Shown in pieces: positions 11,920 to 22,505 of a DNA stretch of 64,000 nt; positions within the stretch are counted from its first letter, which is position 1, and each line of letters begins with the position of its first letter. This stretch comes from Shewanella basaltis. GTDB lineage: Bacteria; Pseudomonadota; Gammaproteobacteria; Enterobacterales; Shewanellaceae. The stretch spans positions 124,001 through 188,000 of the forward strand of contig NZ_JAKILA010000005.1 in NCBI RefSeq assembly GCF_023283885.1, given 5' to 3'. Under the pieces are notes generated by a model. That model saw only the letters and a program-made list of their open reading frames with translations, was not told where the DNA came from and searched no databases. The position numbers and the translations under genes are program-made.

Positions 11920-13872
11920 ATGACGGAATATTTTTTACAGGCTTTTATTTATTTAACTGCAGCAGTGATAGCCGTTCCGTTAGCCAATAAATTAGGGCTA
12001 GGATCTGTATTAGGTTACTTGATTGCTGGTGTGGTCATTGGCCCTATTGTTGGGCTTGTGGGCAGTGAAACCAATACTATTCAACACTTTGCTGAGTTTG
12101 GCGTGGTAATGATGTTGTTTTTAGTCGGTTTAGAGCTTGAACCCAAAATGCTTTGGGCAATGCGAAACCGGCTTTTAGGCCTTGGCGGTTTGCAAGTCGG
12201 TGGCTCGGTGGTTGCTGTCATGACCTGTGCCATTTACGCTGGTTATCAAACCAGTATAGCCCTTACCATTGGATTAATATTTTCGTTATCGTCGACAGCA
12301 ATCGTATTGCAAACCTTGTCAGAGAAGCGCCTTAACAAAACTCATGCCGGTAAAAATGCTTTTTCAGTGTTATTGTTCCAGGATATTGCGGTTATCCCAA
12401 TGTTGGCGTTTATTCCGTTATTGGCTTTACCTGAACTAGTCGAAAAAGCCCAAGTTGCTGCCAGTAGCTTGAGTGAGCAACATGAACAATTAAGCCTAGT
12501 GGCATCATTACCGGGTTGGGCTTATGCCATTGTACTGATAGTGGCGATTGGTATTGTGGTGTTAGGCGGACATTACTTGAGCCGCCCCTTATTTAAAATG
12601 GTCGCTGAGTCGGGCGCTCGCGAAATATCAACCGCAGCAGCATTAATGCTGGTGATTGGTATCGCGGCGTTAATGAGTTTAGTGGGGATCTCTCCGGCTT
12701 TAGGGACATTCTTAGCTGGCGTGGTGTTAGCTAACAGTGAGTTTAAGCACGAATTAGAAGCGAATATTGGCCCATTTAAAGGGCTGTTATTAGGGCTGTT
12801 TTTTATCACCGTAGGTGCAGGGATTGATTTTGCGGTATTGTTTGCTGATTTTGGCGAAATTATCTTAATCACTTTAACAGTCATGATAATAAAAGCGTTT
12901 GTGCTGTATTTGTTAGCGCTAATATTCAGGATTAAAGGCAGTGATCGTTGGTTATTTACCCTAAGCCTTGCGCAAGCCGGTGAGTTTGGTTTTGTGTTAC
13001 TCAGTTTCAGTGTGCAGCAGCATGTTATTCCAACCGATGTCGCGCAAACCTTATCGATAGTTGTAGCGCTGTCGATGTTTTTAACGCCTGGGCTGTTTAT
13101 TTTATTTGATAAAGTGATTTATCCGCGTTTTCAAATTAAAACCAATCAGCGTGAGCAAGACAATATTGATGATAAAGGCACGGTAATTATTGCCGGTATT
13201 GGCCGCTTTGGTCAGGTGGTGAATCGGTTTTTAGTGTCCAATAATATTAAAACTGTGGTACTGGATTATCAGGTATCACAAGTCGATACCATAAGACGGA
13301 TCAACACGAAAGCCTATTACGGAGATGCAACACGGCCAGATTTACTGAAAACGGCTGGCATTGATGAGGCGTCGTTGTTTGTCGTGGCCATCGATAACCG
13401 TGAGAGCAGTGTCGAGTTAGTTAAATATTTACACCACAGTTACCCTAAACTCAAAATAGTGGCCAGAGCGTTTGACAGAGGGCATGGGCACTTACTCAAA
13501 GAGGCCGGGGCTGATGTCGTTGAGTCTGAAACCCACCATTCTGCGCTAGAATTGAGCGTATCGTCTTTACAGTTGCTTGGATACAGCGACGATTACGTTA
13601 TGCGGCGTAAAGCCACCTATAAACGCATAGAAAAAGAGGCGTCAAAACGTCTGTATGATTTTTGGTTAAAAGAGTCAGCAGGAGAGCGTTTTAGTAATGA
13701 CTTTATTAAACTATTTATGTTGTACGAGGAGCGTTTAAAGCAAGCAATGGATGAAGATAATGCAGCGCATCAAGATGATGTTGAAGACCGTTTAGTGCCA
13801 AATAACAGCGCCGATGTTGATTTTGCTCAAGCAGAGGTCATTACACGCAAGGATAATCCTTTGAATACATAG
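11920..13872 (+). CDS. Kef-type K+/H+ antiporter (CPA2 family) with RCK domain
   Basis: A 650-residue inner-membrane antiporter. Residues 1-390 carry about 12 hydrophobic segments typical of CPA2, including GYLIAGVVIGP and MMLFLVGLELEP. An RCK/TrkA-N domain spans about 415-530 (GTVIIAGIGRFGQVV, a Rossmann GxGxxG variant, then GDATRPDLLKTAGI). The C terminus is charged. KefB and KefC in E. coli are glutathione-gated, but I cannot tell the ligand here. The start is supported by AAGGAAG before the ATG. Confidence 0.88.
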   Translation: MTEYFLQAFIYLTAAVIAVPLANKLGLGSVLGYLIAGVVIGPIVGLVGSETNTIQHFAEFGVVMMLFLVGLELEPKMLWAMRNRLLGLGGLQVGGSVVAVMTCAIYAGYQTSIALTIGLIFSLSSTAIVLQTLSEKRLNKTHAGKNAFSVLLFQDIAVIPMLAFIPLLALPELVEKAQVAASSLSEQHEQLSLVASLPGWAYAIVLIVAIGIVVLGGHYLSRPLFKMVAESGAREISTAAALMLVIGIAALMSLVGISPALGTFLAGVVLANSEFKHELEANIGPFKGLLLGLFFITVGAGIDFAVLFADFGEIILITLTVMIIKAFVLYLLALIFRIKGSDRWLFTLSLAQAGEFGFVLLSFSVQQHVIPTDVAQTLSIVVALSMFLTPGLFILFDKVIYPRFQIKTNQREQDNIDDKGTVIIAGIGRFGQVVNRFLVSNNIKTVVLDYQVSQVDTIRRINTKAYYGDATRPDLLKTAGIDEASLFVVAIDNRESSVELVKYLHHSYPKLKIVARAFDRGHGHLLKEAGADVVESETHHSALELSVSSLQLLGYSDDYVMRRKATYKRIEKEASKRLYDFWLKESAGERFSNDFIKLFMLYEERLKQAMDEDNAAHQDDVEDRLVPNNSADVDFAQAEVITRKDNPLNT

Positions 13873-13952
13873 CGGGGCTTTAAGAAAACTGTGGGATCAT
13901 TTTTGGTGTTTATGCAGATGGGTTTAAATCGTAACGTTATGTTATGTATGAT

Positions 13953-13980
13953 AAAAAAGACCGATTAGGCGGTCTTTTTT
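13953..13980. terminator. Bidirectional terminator between the antiporter gene and metG
   Basis: An 11-bp stem (AAAAAAGACCG / CGGTCTTTTTT) with loop ATTAGG lies between convergent genes and has A- and T-tracts on the two sides. Confidence 0.9.
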
Positions 13981-14009
13981 AGACGTGCTTTAACAACTAA
14001 ACATGTGGC

Positions 14010-16046
14010 CTATTTGACGCGCATACCCGGTTGTGCGCCTTCATGAGGCTCTAAAATAAACAGGTCTTTACCGCCAGGTCCTGCGGCTAACACCATCCCC
14101 TCAGAGTCACCAAACTTCATGGTGCGAGGCGCAAGGTTAGCGACCATCACGGTTAGCTTACCAATTAAGTCTTCAGGCGCGTAGGCTGATTTTATCCCCG
14201 CAAAAACTTGTTTGGTTTCGCCGCCTAAATCCAGTTCAAGACGCAACAGTTTATTGGCTTTCTCAATGTGTTCTGCTTTGCTGATCCGTGCAATACGTAA
14301 ATCAATTTTGGCAAAATCATCGAAGGTGATTTCCGGGCTAATTGGGTCTTGGGCTAATTGATCAACTGCTTGCTTAGGCGCTGGTGCTTGCGTTGCTTGT
14401 AAGTTCTCTTTTGACGCTTCGATAATGGCTTCAACATTTTTCATGTCGATACGTTGCATCAAGGCTTTAAACGGCGCAATTTCATGGCCAGATAAGTCTT
14501 GTGCTAGGTTATCCCATGTGAGTGTGAGCTGCAGAAAGCCTTCTACATCTTGAGCAAGTTTTGGCAACACAGGTTTAAGGTAGGTGACCAAAATGCGGAA
14601 CAAATTAAGTGCATTACTGCACACTTGATGCGCTTCTTCTTGCTTGTCGTCTTGTTTAACCAATTGCCACGGCGCGGCGTCAGCAACATAACCGTTGGCG
14701 ATGTCGGCTAATGCCATAATTTCGCGCATGGCTTTGCCAAACTCGCGGGTTTCGTAAAACTCGGCAATGGTTTCGCTTTTAGCAAGAAAAGCTTCTGTCA
14801 GGCTGGTGTCAGCAAGTTTGGCCAGCTTGCCGTCAAAACGTTTACTGATAAACCCTGCCGTGCGTGATGCAAGGTTAACCAGTTTACCCACTAAATCTGA
14901 ATTAACGCGTTGGGCAAAGTCTTCAAGGTTTAAATCTAAGTCGTCAATACGGCTATTTAATTTAGCGGCATAGTAATAACGTAAATATTCAGGGTCTAAA
15001 TTATCAAGATAAGTACGCGCTTTAATAAACGTGCCTTTAGATTTAGACATTTTCGAACCGTTTACTGTGACATAGCCGTGTGCATATACGCTGGTAGGCT
15101 TGCGAATTCCGGCGCCTTCCAACATGGCTGGCCAAAACAAACTATGAAAGTAAACAATGTCTTTGCCGATGAAGTGGTACACTTCAGCTGTTGAGTCTTT
15201 GCTCCAAAAATCATCGAAATTTAGGTTATCACGCTTGTTACATAGGTTTTTAAATGACCCCATGTAACCGATAGGAGCGTCTAACCAAACGTAAAAGAAT
15301 TTACCTGGTGCGTCTGGGATTTCAAAACCAAAATAAGGTGCATCACGTGATATGTCCCACTGTTGCAAGCCTTGTTCAAACCATTCACCCAATTTGTTGG
15401 CCATTTCTTGCTGTAATGAACCCGATTGGATCCACTCTTTCAACATGCCTTCAAAGGCTGGTAGGTCAAAAAAGAAATGTTCAGTGTCTTTCATTACCGG
15501 TGTTGCGCCAGACACTGCTGATTTAGGATTAATTAAATCTGTCGTGCTGTAAGTTGCACCGCAGTTATCACAGTTGTCGCCGTATTGATCTTCTGACTTA
15601 CATTTAGGGCAGGTACCTTTCACAAAACGATCTGGAAGGAACATGCTTTTTTCTGGGTCGTACAATTGCGAAATCGTTTTGGTTTTGATGTAGCCGCCAT
15701 CACGTAACTTAACATAGATGTCATTGGCTAACGTGCGGTTTTCGTCGCTGTGAGTGCTGTGAAAATTATCAAATTGAATATTAAAATCAGCGAAATCTTG
15801 CTCGTGTTCTTTTTGTACTTGAGCAATCATTTCTTCTGGTGTGATACCCATTTGCTGTGCTTTAAGCATGATCGGCGTACCATGGGCGTCATCGGCACAG
15901 ATGTAATAACATTCATGTCCACGTAACTTTTGGAAACGTGACCAGATATCTGTTTGAATATATTCAAGCATGTGACCTAAATGGATCGGACCATTGGCAT
16001 ACGGTAAGGCACTTGTGACCAGTATTTTTCGCTGTGATGTCGTCAT
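14010..16046 (-). CDS. metG: Methionyl-tRNA synthetase
   Basis: A 678-residue class I synthetase, about the length of E. coli MetG. The HIGH-like motif HLGH is at residues 22-25, the zinc-knuckle Cys pairs CPKC and CDNC lie near 146-163, and KMSKSKG is in the second half of the catalytic core. The C-terminal EMAP/Trbp-like tRNA-binding domain ([20 protein letters not shown] ... LAPRTMKFG...) from about residue 575 mediates dimerisation. It diverges from apbC, as in E. coli. Confidence 0.98.
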   Translation of the reverse strand: MTTSQRKILVTSALPYANGPIHLGHMLEYIQTDIWSRFQKLRGHECYYICADDAHGTPIMLKAQQMGITPEEMIAQVQKEHEQDFADFNIQFDNFHSTHSDENRTLANDIYVKLRDGGYIKTKTISQLYDPEKSMFLPDRFVKGTCPKCKSEDQYGDNCDNCGATYSTTDLINPKSAVSGATPVMKDTEHFFFDLPAFEGMLKEWIQSGSLQQEMANKLGEWFEQGLQQWDISRDAPYFGFEIPDAPGKFFYVWLDAPIGYMGSFKNLCNKRDNLNFDDFWSKDSTAEVYHFIGKDIVYFHSLFWPAMLEGAGIRKPTSVYAHGYVTVNGSKMSKSKGTFIKARTYLDNLDPEYLRYYYAAKLNSRIDDLDLNLEDFAQRVNSDLVGKLVNLASRTAGFISKRFDGKLAKLADTSLTEAFLAKSETIAEFYETREFGKAMREIMALADIANGYVADAAPWQLVKQDDKQEEAHQVCSNALNLFRILVTYLKPVLPKLAQDVEGFLQLTLTWDNLAQDLSGHEIAPFKALMQRIDMKNVEAIIEASKENLQATQAPAPKQAVDQLAQDPISPEITFDDFAKIDLRIARISKAEHIEKANKLLRLELDLGGETKQVFAGIKSAYAPEDLIGKLTVMVANLAPRTMKFGDSEGMVLAAGPGGKDLFILEPHEGAQPGMRVK

Positions 16047-16183
16047 TTTGTCTCTATATCAATTTACACCCAAAATATGGCTCAATCCTAACTGATTGAC
16101 TGAGATTTTTCATCAAAACATGACTTAAAAAGTGTATTAATCGCTATTTTTTTACCAAGTTCTGATACACTTGTAAAAATTTC

Positions 16184-17317
16184 ATGTTCGGAGCCATGGT
16201 TTTGGTTAAATCGCATACAAATTATCAATTAAGTGACGAATTATTGTCACCGGTGTTAGATATTTTAGAGGCTTTTGTCGATCCTTATTTGAAAACAGGC
16301 TTAGTGTCTGCCGAGTGCGTTAGTTCGCTGGCAATATCGGGTAAACGTTTACAACTCGGTCTCGTTTATCCTTATCCTTGTATGACACAATATCGTGATA
16401 CTGTTATGGCGATAACCAATCGTTTAGCCGTGTTAGATTCCATTGATGAAGTTGAATGTGAAATTGATTTTAAGCCTCGTGTTTATTCAGCCCTTCCAGC
16501 CATTTCTCCTATTCCAAACGTTAAGCAAGTGATTGCCGTTGCCTCTGGTAAAGGTGGTGTGGGTAAATCAACTACGGCTGTTAATCTTGCATTAGCGTTA
16601 AAAGCTGAAGGCGCAGAAGTGGGCATTTTAGATGCCGACATTTACGGACCTTCTATTCCGCTTATGCTGGGTATCCCCAATTTTAGGCCGCAATCGCCAG
16701 ACGGTAAGCACATGACGGCAGCATCTGCCCATGGCATTTCTGCACAATCGATTGGCTTTATGCTTAGTGGTGACGAGGCTGCCGTGTGGCGTGGCCCTAT
16801 GGCGGCGGGGGCATTAGCCCAGTTATTAAATGAAACTCAATGGCCAGAGCTGGATTATTTAATTATTGATATGCCACCCGGAACGGGCGACATTCAGTTA
16901 ACGTTATCACAAAAAGTGCCGGTCAGTGGCGCTGTGATTGTGACGACACCACAAGATATTGCCCTTGCTGATGCTAAAAAAGGCATAACCATGTTTGGCA
17001 AGGTTAACATTCCTGTGCTTGGTATTATTGAGAACATGAGTTTTCATCTTTGCCCAGAATGCGGCCATAAAGAGCATCCATTTGGGACTCATGGCGGCAG
17101 CCAAATCGCACAAAAGTACAATGTTCCATTACTCGGTTCATTGCCTCTTCACATCAATATTCGTGAATCTATGGACAACGGCACACCAAGCGTTATCAGT
17201 GAGCCAGAAAGTGAAGTGTCAGGGATATATCGCGAAATCGCCCGCAAATTAGGGGCGCAATTAGCACTTCAACAAGTTACATCAACCGTAAAAATTAGCA
17301 TATCAGACGACGAGTAA
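16184..17317 (+). CDS. apbC: Iron-sulfur cluster carrier ATPase ApbC (Mrp)
   Basis: A 377-residue Mrp/NBP35-type P-loop ATPase that carries Fe-S clusters. The deviant Walker A motif ASGKGGVGKST lies near residue 118, Walker B-like DMPPGTGD follows, and the cluster-binding CxxC (CPECGHKEH) is near 290. A short N-terminal MIP18-like domain of about 95 residues precedes it. The start is uncertain: ATG at 16184 or at 16196; neither has an ideally spaced ribosome site. udk follows after 9 bp. Confidence 0.93.
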   Translation: MFGAMVLVKSHTNYQLSDELLSPVLDILEAFVDPYLKTGLVSAECVSSLAISGKRLQLGLVYPYPCMTQYRDTVMAITNRLAVLDSIDEVECEIDFKPRVYSALPAISPIPNVKQVIAVASGKGGVGKSTTAVNLALALKAEGAEVGILDADIYGPSIPLMLGIPNFRPQSPDGKHMTAASAHGISAQSIGFMLSGDEAAVWRGPMAAGALAQLLNETQWPELDYLIIDMPPGTGDIQLTLSQKVPVSGAVIVTTPQDIALADAKKGITMFGKVNIPVLGIIENMSFHLCPECGHKEHPFGTHGGSQIAQKYNVPLLGSLPLHINIRESMDNGTPSVISEPESEVSGIYREIARKLGAQLALQQVTSTVKISISDDE

Positions 17318-17326
17318 GGTTAAGAG

Positions 17327-17965
17327 ATGAATTCTCAGCAGTGTGTCATTATTGGGATTGCCGGTGCGTCGGCTTCAGGTAAAAGTTTAATTGCCAAAAC
17401 CATTTTTGAAGAATTGTGCAGCGACTTAGGCACTAATCAAATTGGGGTGATTAATGAAGATGCCTACTATCGTGATCAAAGTCATATGACCATGGAAGAG
17501 CGGGTTAAAACTAACTATGACCATCCAAAAGCATTGGATCATCAGTTATTAGCAACGCATTTAACACAACTAAAGCAAGGTCAAGCCGTCCACATTCCTT
17601 GTTACAGCTACACAGAGCACACTCGCACTAGCGAAACACTCGACATGCAGCCGAAAAAAGTGATTATTTTAGAAGGGATTTTATTATTAACAGATCCTAA
17701 ATTACGTGATTTAATGGATGCCACCGTATTTATGGATACGCCGCTGGACATTTGTTTTTTACGTCGATTAACCCGTGATGTCGCAGAGCGTGGCAGAACA
17801 ATGGAGTCGGTGATTTCTCAATATAAGCGCACAGTTCGCCCTATGTTTTTGCAATTTATTGAGCCATCAAAACAATATGCCGACATTATTGTGCCTCGTG
17901 GCGGTAAAAACCGTATTGCCACAGACATATTAAAAGCTAGAATTCAGCATTTATTAGCTAAGTAA
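17327..17965 (+). CDS. udk: Uridine kinase
   Basis: A 212-residue kinase that phosphorylates uridine and cytidine in pyrimidine salvage. The P-loop GASASGKS is at residues 13-20. Substrate motifs [10 protein letters not shown] and YDHPKALDH follow, then LEGILLL and [12 protein letters not shown]. The ATG has AAGGTTAAGAG upstream and it sits 9 bp after apbC, so the pair is probably co-transcribed. dcd begins 24 bp after the stop. Confidence 0.97.
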   Translation: MNSQQCVIIGIAGASASGKSLIAKTIFEELCSDLGTNQIGVINEDAYYRDQSHMTMEERVKTNYDHPKALDHQLLATHLTQLKQGQAVHIPCYSYTEHTRTSETLDMQPKKVIILEGILLLTDPKLRDLMDATVFMDTPLDICFLRRLTRDVAERGRTMESVISQYKRTVRPMFLQFIEPSKQYADIIVPRGGKNRIATDILKARIQHLLAK

Positions 17966-17989
17966 CCGTTCCTAGGATGAGGGTGTTGC

Positions 17990-18574
17990 ATGCGTTTAAC
18001 GGATATTGAAATTGAGCAGTGTTTAGATAATGGCACCATTATTATTGACCCTCGCCCTCGTATTGAGGCGATTTCAGGCGTCAGCGTGGATGTGCGTTTA
18101 GGCAACCAATTTCGGGTATTTCAGGACCATACAGCACCTTACATTGATTTAAGTGGCCCAAGCGCAGAAATGCAGTTGGCGTTAGACAGAGTCATGAGTG
18201 ACAAAATTGACATAGCGGAAAACCAAGCGTTTTTTCTGCACCCAGGTGAACTTGCTCTGGCAGTTACCCTTGAAAGTGTCACACTGCCAGCAGATATTGT
18301 AGGCTGGTTAGATGGTCGCTCGTCTTTGGCGCGTTTAGGGTTAATGGTGCATGTGACCGCGCATCGGATTGATCCGGGTTGGCAAGGAAAGATTGTGCTG
18401 GAGTGTTACAACAGTGGTAAGTTACCTTTAGCTTTGCGTCCCACAATGACCATTGGCGCGCTTAATTTTGAACGCTTAAGTTCTGCGGTAGCTCGTCCTT
18501 ATAACACCCGTGAGAGCGCAAAATATAAAGATCAGCAAGATGCTGTCCCAAGTCGGATCAGCCAGGACAAATAA
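17990..18574 (+). CDS. dcd: dCTP deaminase
   Basis: A 194-residue trimeric deaminase that converts dCTP to dUTP for dTMP synthesis. Family motifs are [25 protein letters not shown] and [14 protein letters not shown], in which the Ser-Arg pair and the Glu of the active site are present. The length matches E. coli Dcd (193). Its stop codon overlaps the ATG of pabC (TAATG). Confidence 0.97.
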   Translation: MRLTDIEIEQCLDNGTIIIDPRPRIEAISGVSVDVRLGNQFRVFQDHTAPYIDLSGPSAEMQLALDRVMSDKIDIAENQAFFLHPGELALAVTLESVTLPADIVGWLDGRSSLARLGLMVHVTAHRIDPGWQGKIVLECYNSGKLPLALRPTMTIGALNFERLSSAVARPYNTRESAKYKDQQDAVPSRISQDK

Positions 18575-19407
18575 TGGCGCTGGTTTGGGTTAATCAAATA
18601 GAACAAGGCACTATCAGTCCATTTGACCGAGGTCTGGCTTATGGTGATGGTGTCTTTGCCACTATGCGAACGGCTGGTGCACATCAAACTGCTGGGGTAC
18701 TGTTTTTAGACTGGCACTTACAACGTTTACAACAAAGTTGCCAACGTTTAGGTATTCAATGGCAAGCCAATGATAGCCTGATTGGGCAATTATTGTCGTT
18801 GGCAGAACGGTATCCTGAGCATTGCATCAAACTTGTGTTAACTCGCGGTCAAGGCGGGCGAGGTTACCAAGCTCCTGTGTTATCTGATGTCACCGAAATT
18901 GTGTCGGTGCATACTATCCCCGAACATTATCAACATTGGCAAAAACAGGGGATTTCACTTGCGTCATCACCGATTAAGCTTGGGCGTCAACCCCTGCTTG
19001 CCGGTATGAAACATTTAAATCGTCTCGAACAAGTCTTGATAAAAACTCAGCCATTAATCGCAAACTGCCAAGATTGGTTAGTACTTGATACCGATGGCTA
19101 CGTTATTGAATCATCTATGGCAAATCTTTTTGCCGTTAAAGAAGGACACATCATCACACCGGCTATTACCCATGCAGGCGTTAGTGGCGTTATGCGCGAA
19201 CAAATGATTGATCATTTATTAAAAGATGGGTTTGCAGTTACCGCAAAAGCGATGCGATATGACGATTTAGGCAGCGCAGAGCATATTTTTATCACAAACA
19301 GTTTATTTGGTGTTGTTGATATTAACACCATTGACCAATTTCAATTTAGCCGTTGGACGCACACGTCGCGATTCAGGCAAGTTCTGAGTGTAGATTTATC
19401 ATCATGA
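18574..19407 (+). CDS. pabC: Aminodeoxychorismate lyase PabC
   Basis: A 277-residue fold-type IV PLP enzyme that makes 4-aminobenzoate for folate. It has DRGLAYGDGVFATMR near the start, the probable PLP Lys in GMKHLNRLEQVL, and the PLP-phosphate motif ESSMANLFAV. The start overlaps the dcd stop, and the end overlaps the mltG start (ATGA), the usual pabC-mltG-tmk-holB order. A branched-chain aminotransferase is the main alternative, but the context argues for PabC. Confidence 0.93.
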   Translation: MALVWVNQIEQGTISPFDRGLAYGDGVFATMRTAGAHQTAGVLFLDWHLQRLQQSCQRLGIQWQANDSLIGQLLSLAERYPEHCIKLVLTRGQGGRGYQAPVLSDVTEIVSVHTIPEHYQHWQKQGISLASSPIKLGRQPLLAGMKHLNRLEQVLIKTQPLIANCQDWLVLDTDGYVIESSMANLFAVKEGHIITPAITHAGVSGVMREQMIDHLLKDGFAVTAKAMRYDDLGSAEHIFITNSLFGVVDINTIDQFQFSRWTHTSRFRQVLSVDLSS

Positions 19408-20417
19408 TGAAAACAATAACAACACGTTTAGTTGCTAGTTTAATACCGCTATTTGCCATTTTTTGGATCAGTGTTTATTGGCTAACAACTGATTTAATTA
19501 CATTTCAAAAGCAGCCGATACTCATCACAGAGTCACAAGCGCTTCAGGTTGAGTCAGGTACATCAGTGATTAAGCTTGCACAACAACTCGAAGAACAAGG
19601 GCTTATTGTTGACAGTTGGAAAATGAAATACTTGGTGAAATTAGAACCTAAATTAGCCAGCATCAAGGTGGGTTATTATCAAATCATGCCAAGTGATACG
19701 CTCGCGACCTTATTTAAACGCTTACGTTTAGGCCAAGAGGCGGTATTTACTTTGACCTTAATTGAAGGCAAATCAATTAAAGAGTGGCAGCAAGCATTAG
19801 CGAAGAGTAAGCACTTAGTGGTGGGTGAAGACGATTTTAATCAAATACTGATTGCAAATGGCGATACATCTGGCCTCCCAGAAGGTAAATTTTATCCAGA
19901 AACATTTCATTATCATGCTGGTGATAGCGTACAAACGGTATTGCAACGCAGCTTTGATATGATGCAAATGAGTCTTAAGCAAGCTTGGGAAGGACGAGAT
20001 GCCGATCTGGCTCTTAACTCGCCTTACGAATTGTTAATTATTGCCTCAATTATTGAAAAGGAAACCGGTAAACCAGAAGAACGAAACTGGGTGTCTGCCG
20101 TATTTAATAATCGCCTTAAAAAAGGCATGCGTTTACAAACCGATCCGACAGTAATTTATGGCATGGGAGACCGTTACAAAGGCAATATTACTCGTAAAGA
20201 TTTACGTGAAACCACCGCATTTAACACTTATAAAATCGATGGTTTGCCGCCAACGCCAATAGCGGCGCCAAGCCGAGCTTCATTATTTGCAGCGGCCAAT
20301 CCAGCCAAAGTCGACTATTTATATTTTGTTTCACGTAATGATGGCACCCATGTATTTTCAGCAACCCTGAAAGAGCATAACCGTGCAGTGAACGAATTTC
20401 AGAGAAAAAGAAAATGA
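19404..20417 (+). CDS. mltG: Endolytic murein transglycosylase MltG
   Basis: A 337-residue inner-membrane YceG-family enzyme that cuts nascent glycan strands and is thought to set chain ends. A single membrane segment lies at about residues 8-28, then a LysM-like part and the catalytic core with the key Glu in [32 protein letters not shown] and the C-terminal [13 protein letters not shown] are typical. The ATG at 19404 overlaps the pabC stop, and its stop overlaps the tmk start, so coupling is likely. Confidence 0.96.
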   Translation: MMKTITTRLVASLIPLFAIFWISVYWLTTDLITFQKQPILITESQALQVESGTSVIKLAQQLEEQGLIVDSWKMKYLVKLEPKLASIKVGYYQIMPSDTLATLFKRLRLGQEAVFTLTLIEGKSIKEWQQALAKSKHLVVGEDDFNQILIANGDTSGLPEGKFYPETFHYHAGDSVQTVLQRSFDMMQMSLKQAWEGRDADLALNSPYELLIIASIIEKETGKPEERNWVSAVFNNRLKKGMRLQTDPTVIYGMGDRYKGNITRKDLRETTAFNTYKIDGLPPTPIAAPSRASLFAAANPAKVDYLYFVSRNDGTHVFSATLKEHNRAVNEFQRKRK

Positions 20418-21061
20418 TTAACCAAACAGGAAAATTTATTGTTATCGAAGGGCTAGAGGGTGCAGGTAAATCAAGCGCTATCGCTTTAGTTAACGATTTA
20501 ATTGAGCAGCACACTGGGCAAGCACCTGTGTGCACTCGTGAGCCAGGTGGTACACCATTAGCTGAAAAAATTCGTGATTTGGTTAAAATTGCCGATGCAA
20601 GCGACCCATTAAGTGACGAGGCAGAATGTTTGCTTATTTATGCTGCTCGCACGCAACTTATCAGTAATGTGATTAAACCGGCCCTTGCAAAAGGGCAGTG
20701 GGTGCTAGGTGATCGCCATAACTTATCGTCATTGGCGTACCAAGGTGGTGGCCGTGGTTTGATGCCGTTAGTAAAAGCGGTTAGTGATGCTTGTTTAGCG
20801 GGGTTTACCCCAGACTTGACCTTATATTTAGACATTGATCCTAAGCTTGGTTTAACTCGAGCCAAGAGCCGCGGGCAGTTAGATAGAATCGAGCAACAAG
20901 CCATCGATTTTTTTGAACGTGCAAGGCAAACCTATTTGCAACTTGCCCAACAAGACGACAGTATTATAGTTATCGATGCAAGTCAGAGCCTTGAGCTTGT
21001 TCATCAAGCGATTCGCAGTCAACTTTTGCATCGTTTGCCTTTGTTGTTTGCTAACAAGTAG
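20414..21061 (+). CDS. tmk: Thymidylate kinase
   Basis: A 215-residue kinase that converts dTMP to dTDP. The P-loop [10 protein letters not shown] is near residue 12. [16 protein letters not shown], the [16 protein letters not shown] motif and [16 protein letters not shown] (lid) follow. The start overlaps mltG by 4 bases (ATGA). holB starts 26 bp after the stop. Confidence 0.97.
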   Translation: MINQTGKFIVIEGLEGAGKSSAIALVNDLIEQHTGQAPVCTREPGGTPLAEKIRDLVKIADASDPLSDEAECLLIYAARTQLISNVIKPALAKGQWVLGDRHNLSSLAYQGGGRGLMPLVKAVSDACLAGFTPDLTLYLDIDPKLGLTRAKSRGQLDRIEQQAIDFFERARQTYLQLAQQDDSIIVIDASQSLELVHQAIRSQLLHRLPLLFANK

Positions 21062-21087
21062 CGCAAATTGATAGGGACTGAGTAAAA

Positions 21088-22080
21088 ATGAGCGAGTATC
21101 AATTGGGGCAATTGCCGTGGCTATCAAATGCACATCAACGTTTTGTTGATCTGCATTATCGCGGGAAAAGCAGCCATGCTCATTTGCTTAATGTTGATAA
21201 TGCTCTAGGCGGCATTGTGCTTGCCAATGCTTGCGCTCACACACTGTTGTGCCAACAATTGACGCCAGTGGGAGCATGTGGGCAGTGTAAAAGTTGTTTG
21301 CTATTGCAGTCAGGAACACACCCCGATTTGCATGTTGTTGAGCCAGACGGCAATCAAATTAAGGTCGATCAGATCCGTCAACTTTGTTTGTCACTAACAC
21401 AAACGGCACAACAAGGCGGCGCAAGGGTTGCGGTTATCACCAATGCAGAGCGATTAAACATGGCTGCAGCCAATGCATTATTAAAAACATTAGAAGAACC
21501 CGGTGAAGGAGTAGTGCTGATTTTACAAACCAATCGTAAATCGCAGTTGCTACCGACTATCACCAGCCGTTGCCAAACCTTGGCATTTGTGGCGCCGCAA
21601 AAAGCGGACATACAACAATGGTTAGCTGACCAAAACTTGTTACCGACAGCTAATGCACAAGGCAAAATTCATGATGTAACTTGGTGCATAAACGTTGTGG
21701 GTGGCCCTTTGGCGTTGGCAACGAGTTTACGCAATAAACATTACCAACAGTTACTGGCGTACAGACAAGATTGGGCTCAAAGTTTAAAAACTGGGCATTT
21801 ATGCAACAGTTTACTGGGCTTATCGGAACAACAAATTGTTGATGCACTTAATGTTTTATATTTGTACTTACGCCAATATGTGTTAAAAAGTAGCAGTCAG
21901 GTTGCATTGGCAACTCAAGCGGACACATCACAGCGCCTAAATCCATTGGTGCAAGCAAAAGTGTTAGAACTTGCCGCAAACATAATGCAAATGTGCCACA
22001 AGTTACAAACAATGCCGAGTGTTAACACCCAAGCATTGTGTCAACAATATGTCTTAGCTTTCAAAAAAGTGACCCATTGA
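21088..22080 (+). CDS. holB: DNA polymerase III subunit delta prime
   Basis: A 330-residue clamp-loader subunit. Residues 1-190 resemble the AAA+ core of DnaX. The four-Cys zinc module spans C-L-C ... CGQCKSC near residues 52-72. The sensor region ALLKTLEEPGEGVVLILQTN and the TSRCQ motif with the arginine finger are present, while the nucleotide site is degenerate as is usual for delta prime. It lies in the conserved order tmk-holB-pilZ-tatD. Confidence 0.93.
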   Translation: MSEYQLGQLPWLSNAHQRFVDLHYRGKSSHAHLLNVDNALGGIVLANACAHTLLCQQLTPVGACGQCKSCLLLQSGTHPDLHVVEPDGNQIKVDQIRQLCLSLTQTAQQGGARVAVITNAERLNMAAANALLKTLEEPGEGVVLILQTNRKSQLLPTITSRCQTLAFVAPQKADIQQWLADQNLLPTANAQGKIHDVTWCINVVGGPLALATSLRNKHYQQLLAYRQDWAQSLKTGHLCNSLLGLSEQQIVDALNVLYLYLRQYVLKSSSQVALATQADTSQRLNPLVQAKVLELAANIMQMCHKLQTMPSVNTQALCQQYVLAFKKVTH

Positions 22081-22124
22081 TAAGCTGAGTTTTATTAAAT
22101 TTTACGGAAAGAACACACTCATAT

Positions 22125-22451
22125 ATGGTTGATCTTGTAGTTAATTACGATACATTGCACAAACTTTATCGTGCTTATATGCCGTTTATTAAACCGGCAG
22201 GCTTATTTATTGCGACCACAGAAAGCCATTTTTTAGGCCAAGAGCTGACAATCTCATATCGTTTACCAAATGCAACCCAAGCTAATGAGTTTAAAGGTAC
22301 CGTAGTGTGGATTAACCCATTAGGAGCGTCAGGTGGTCGTCCTGCGGGGATCGGTGTGAAAATAAAAACGGATGTTGAAAGTCATAAACACCACATTGAA
22401 AAACTATTATCAAGCGAACTTTCATCAAGTGATTTGACCTGCACCATGTAG
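22125..22451 (+). CDS. pilZ: Type IV pilus assembly PilZ-domain protein
   Basis: A 108-residue single PilZ domain. In Pseudomonas, PilZ at this locus (holB-pilZ-tatD) is needed for type IV pilus biogenesis and does not bind c-di-GMP well. Here too the RxxxR and D/NxSxxG c-di-GMP motifs are not visible; GTVVWINPLGASGGRPAGIGVKI is the conserved core. Function is inferred from the position and length. Confidence 0.88.
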   Translation: MVDLVVNYDTLHKLYRAYMPFIKPAGLFIATTESHFLGQELTISYRLPNATQANEFKGTVVWINPLGASGGRPAGIGVKIKTDVESHKHHIEKLLSSELSSSDLTCTM

Positions 22452-22505
22452 CTAGGTATTCTTGCGCACCTGATTTACTTGTTTACTCGTTGCGAAAGAA
22501 TACCC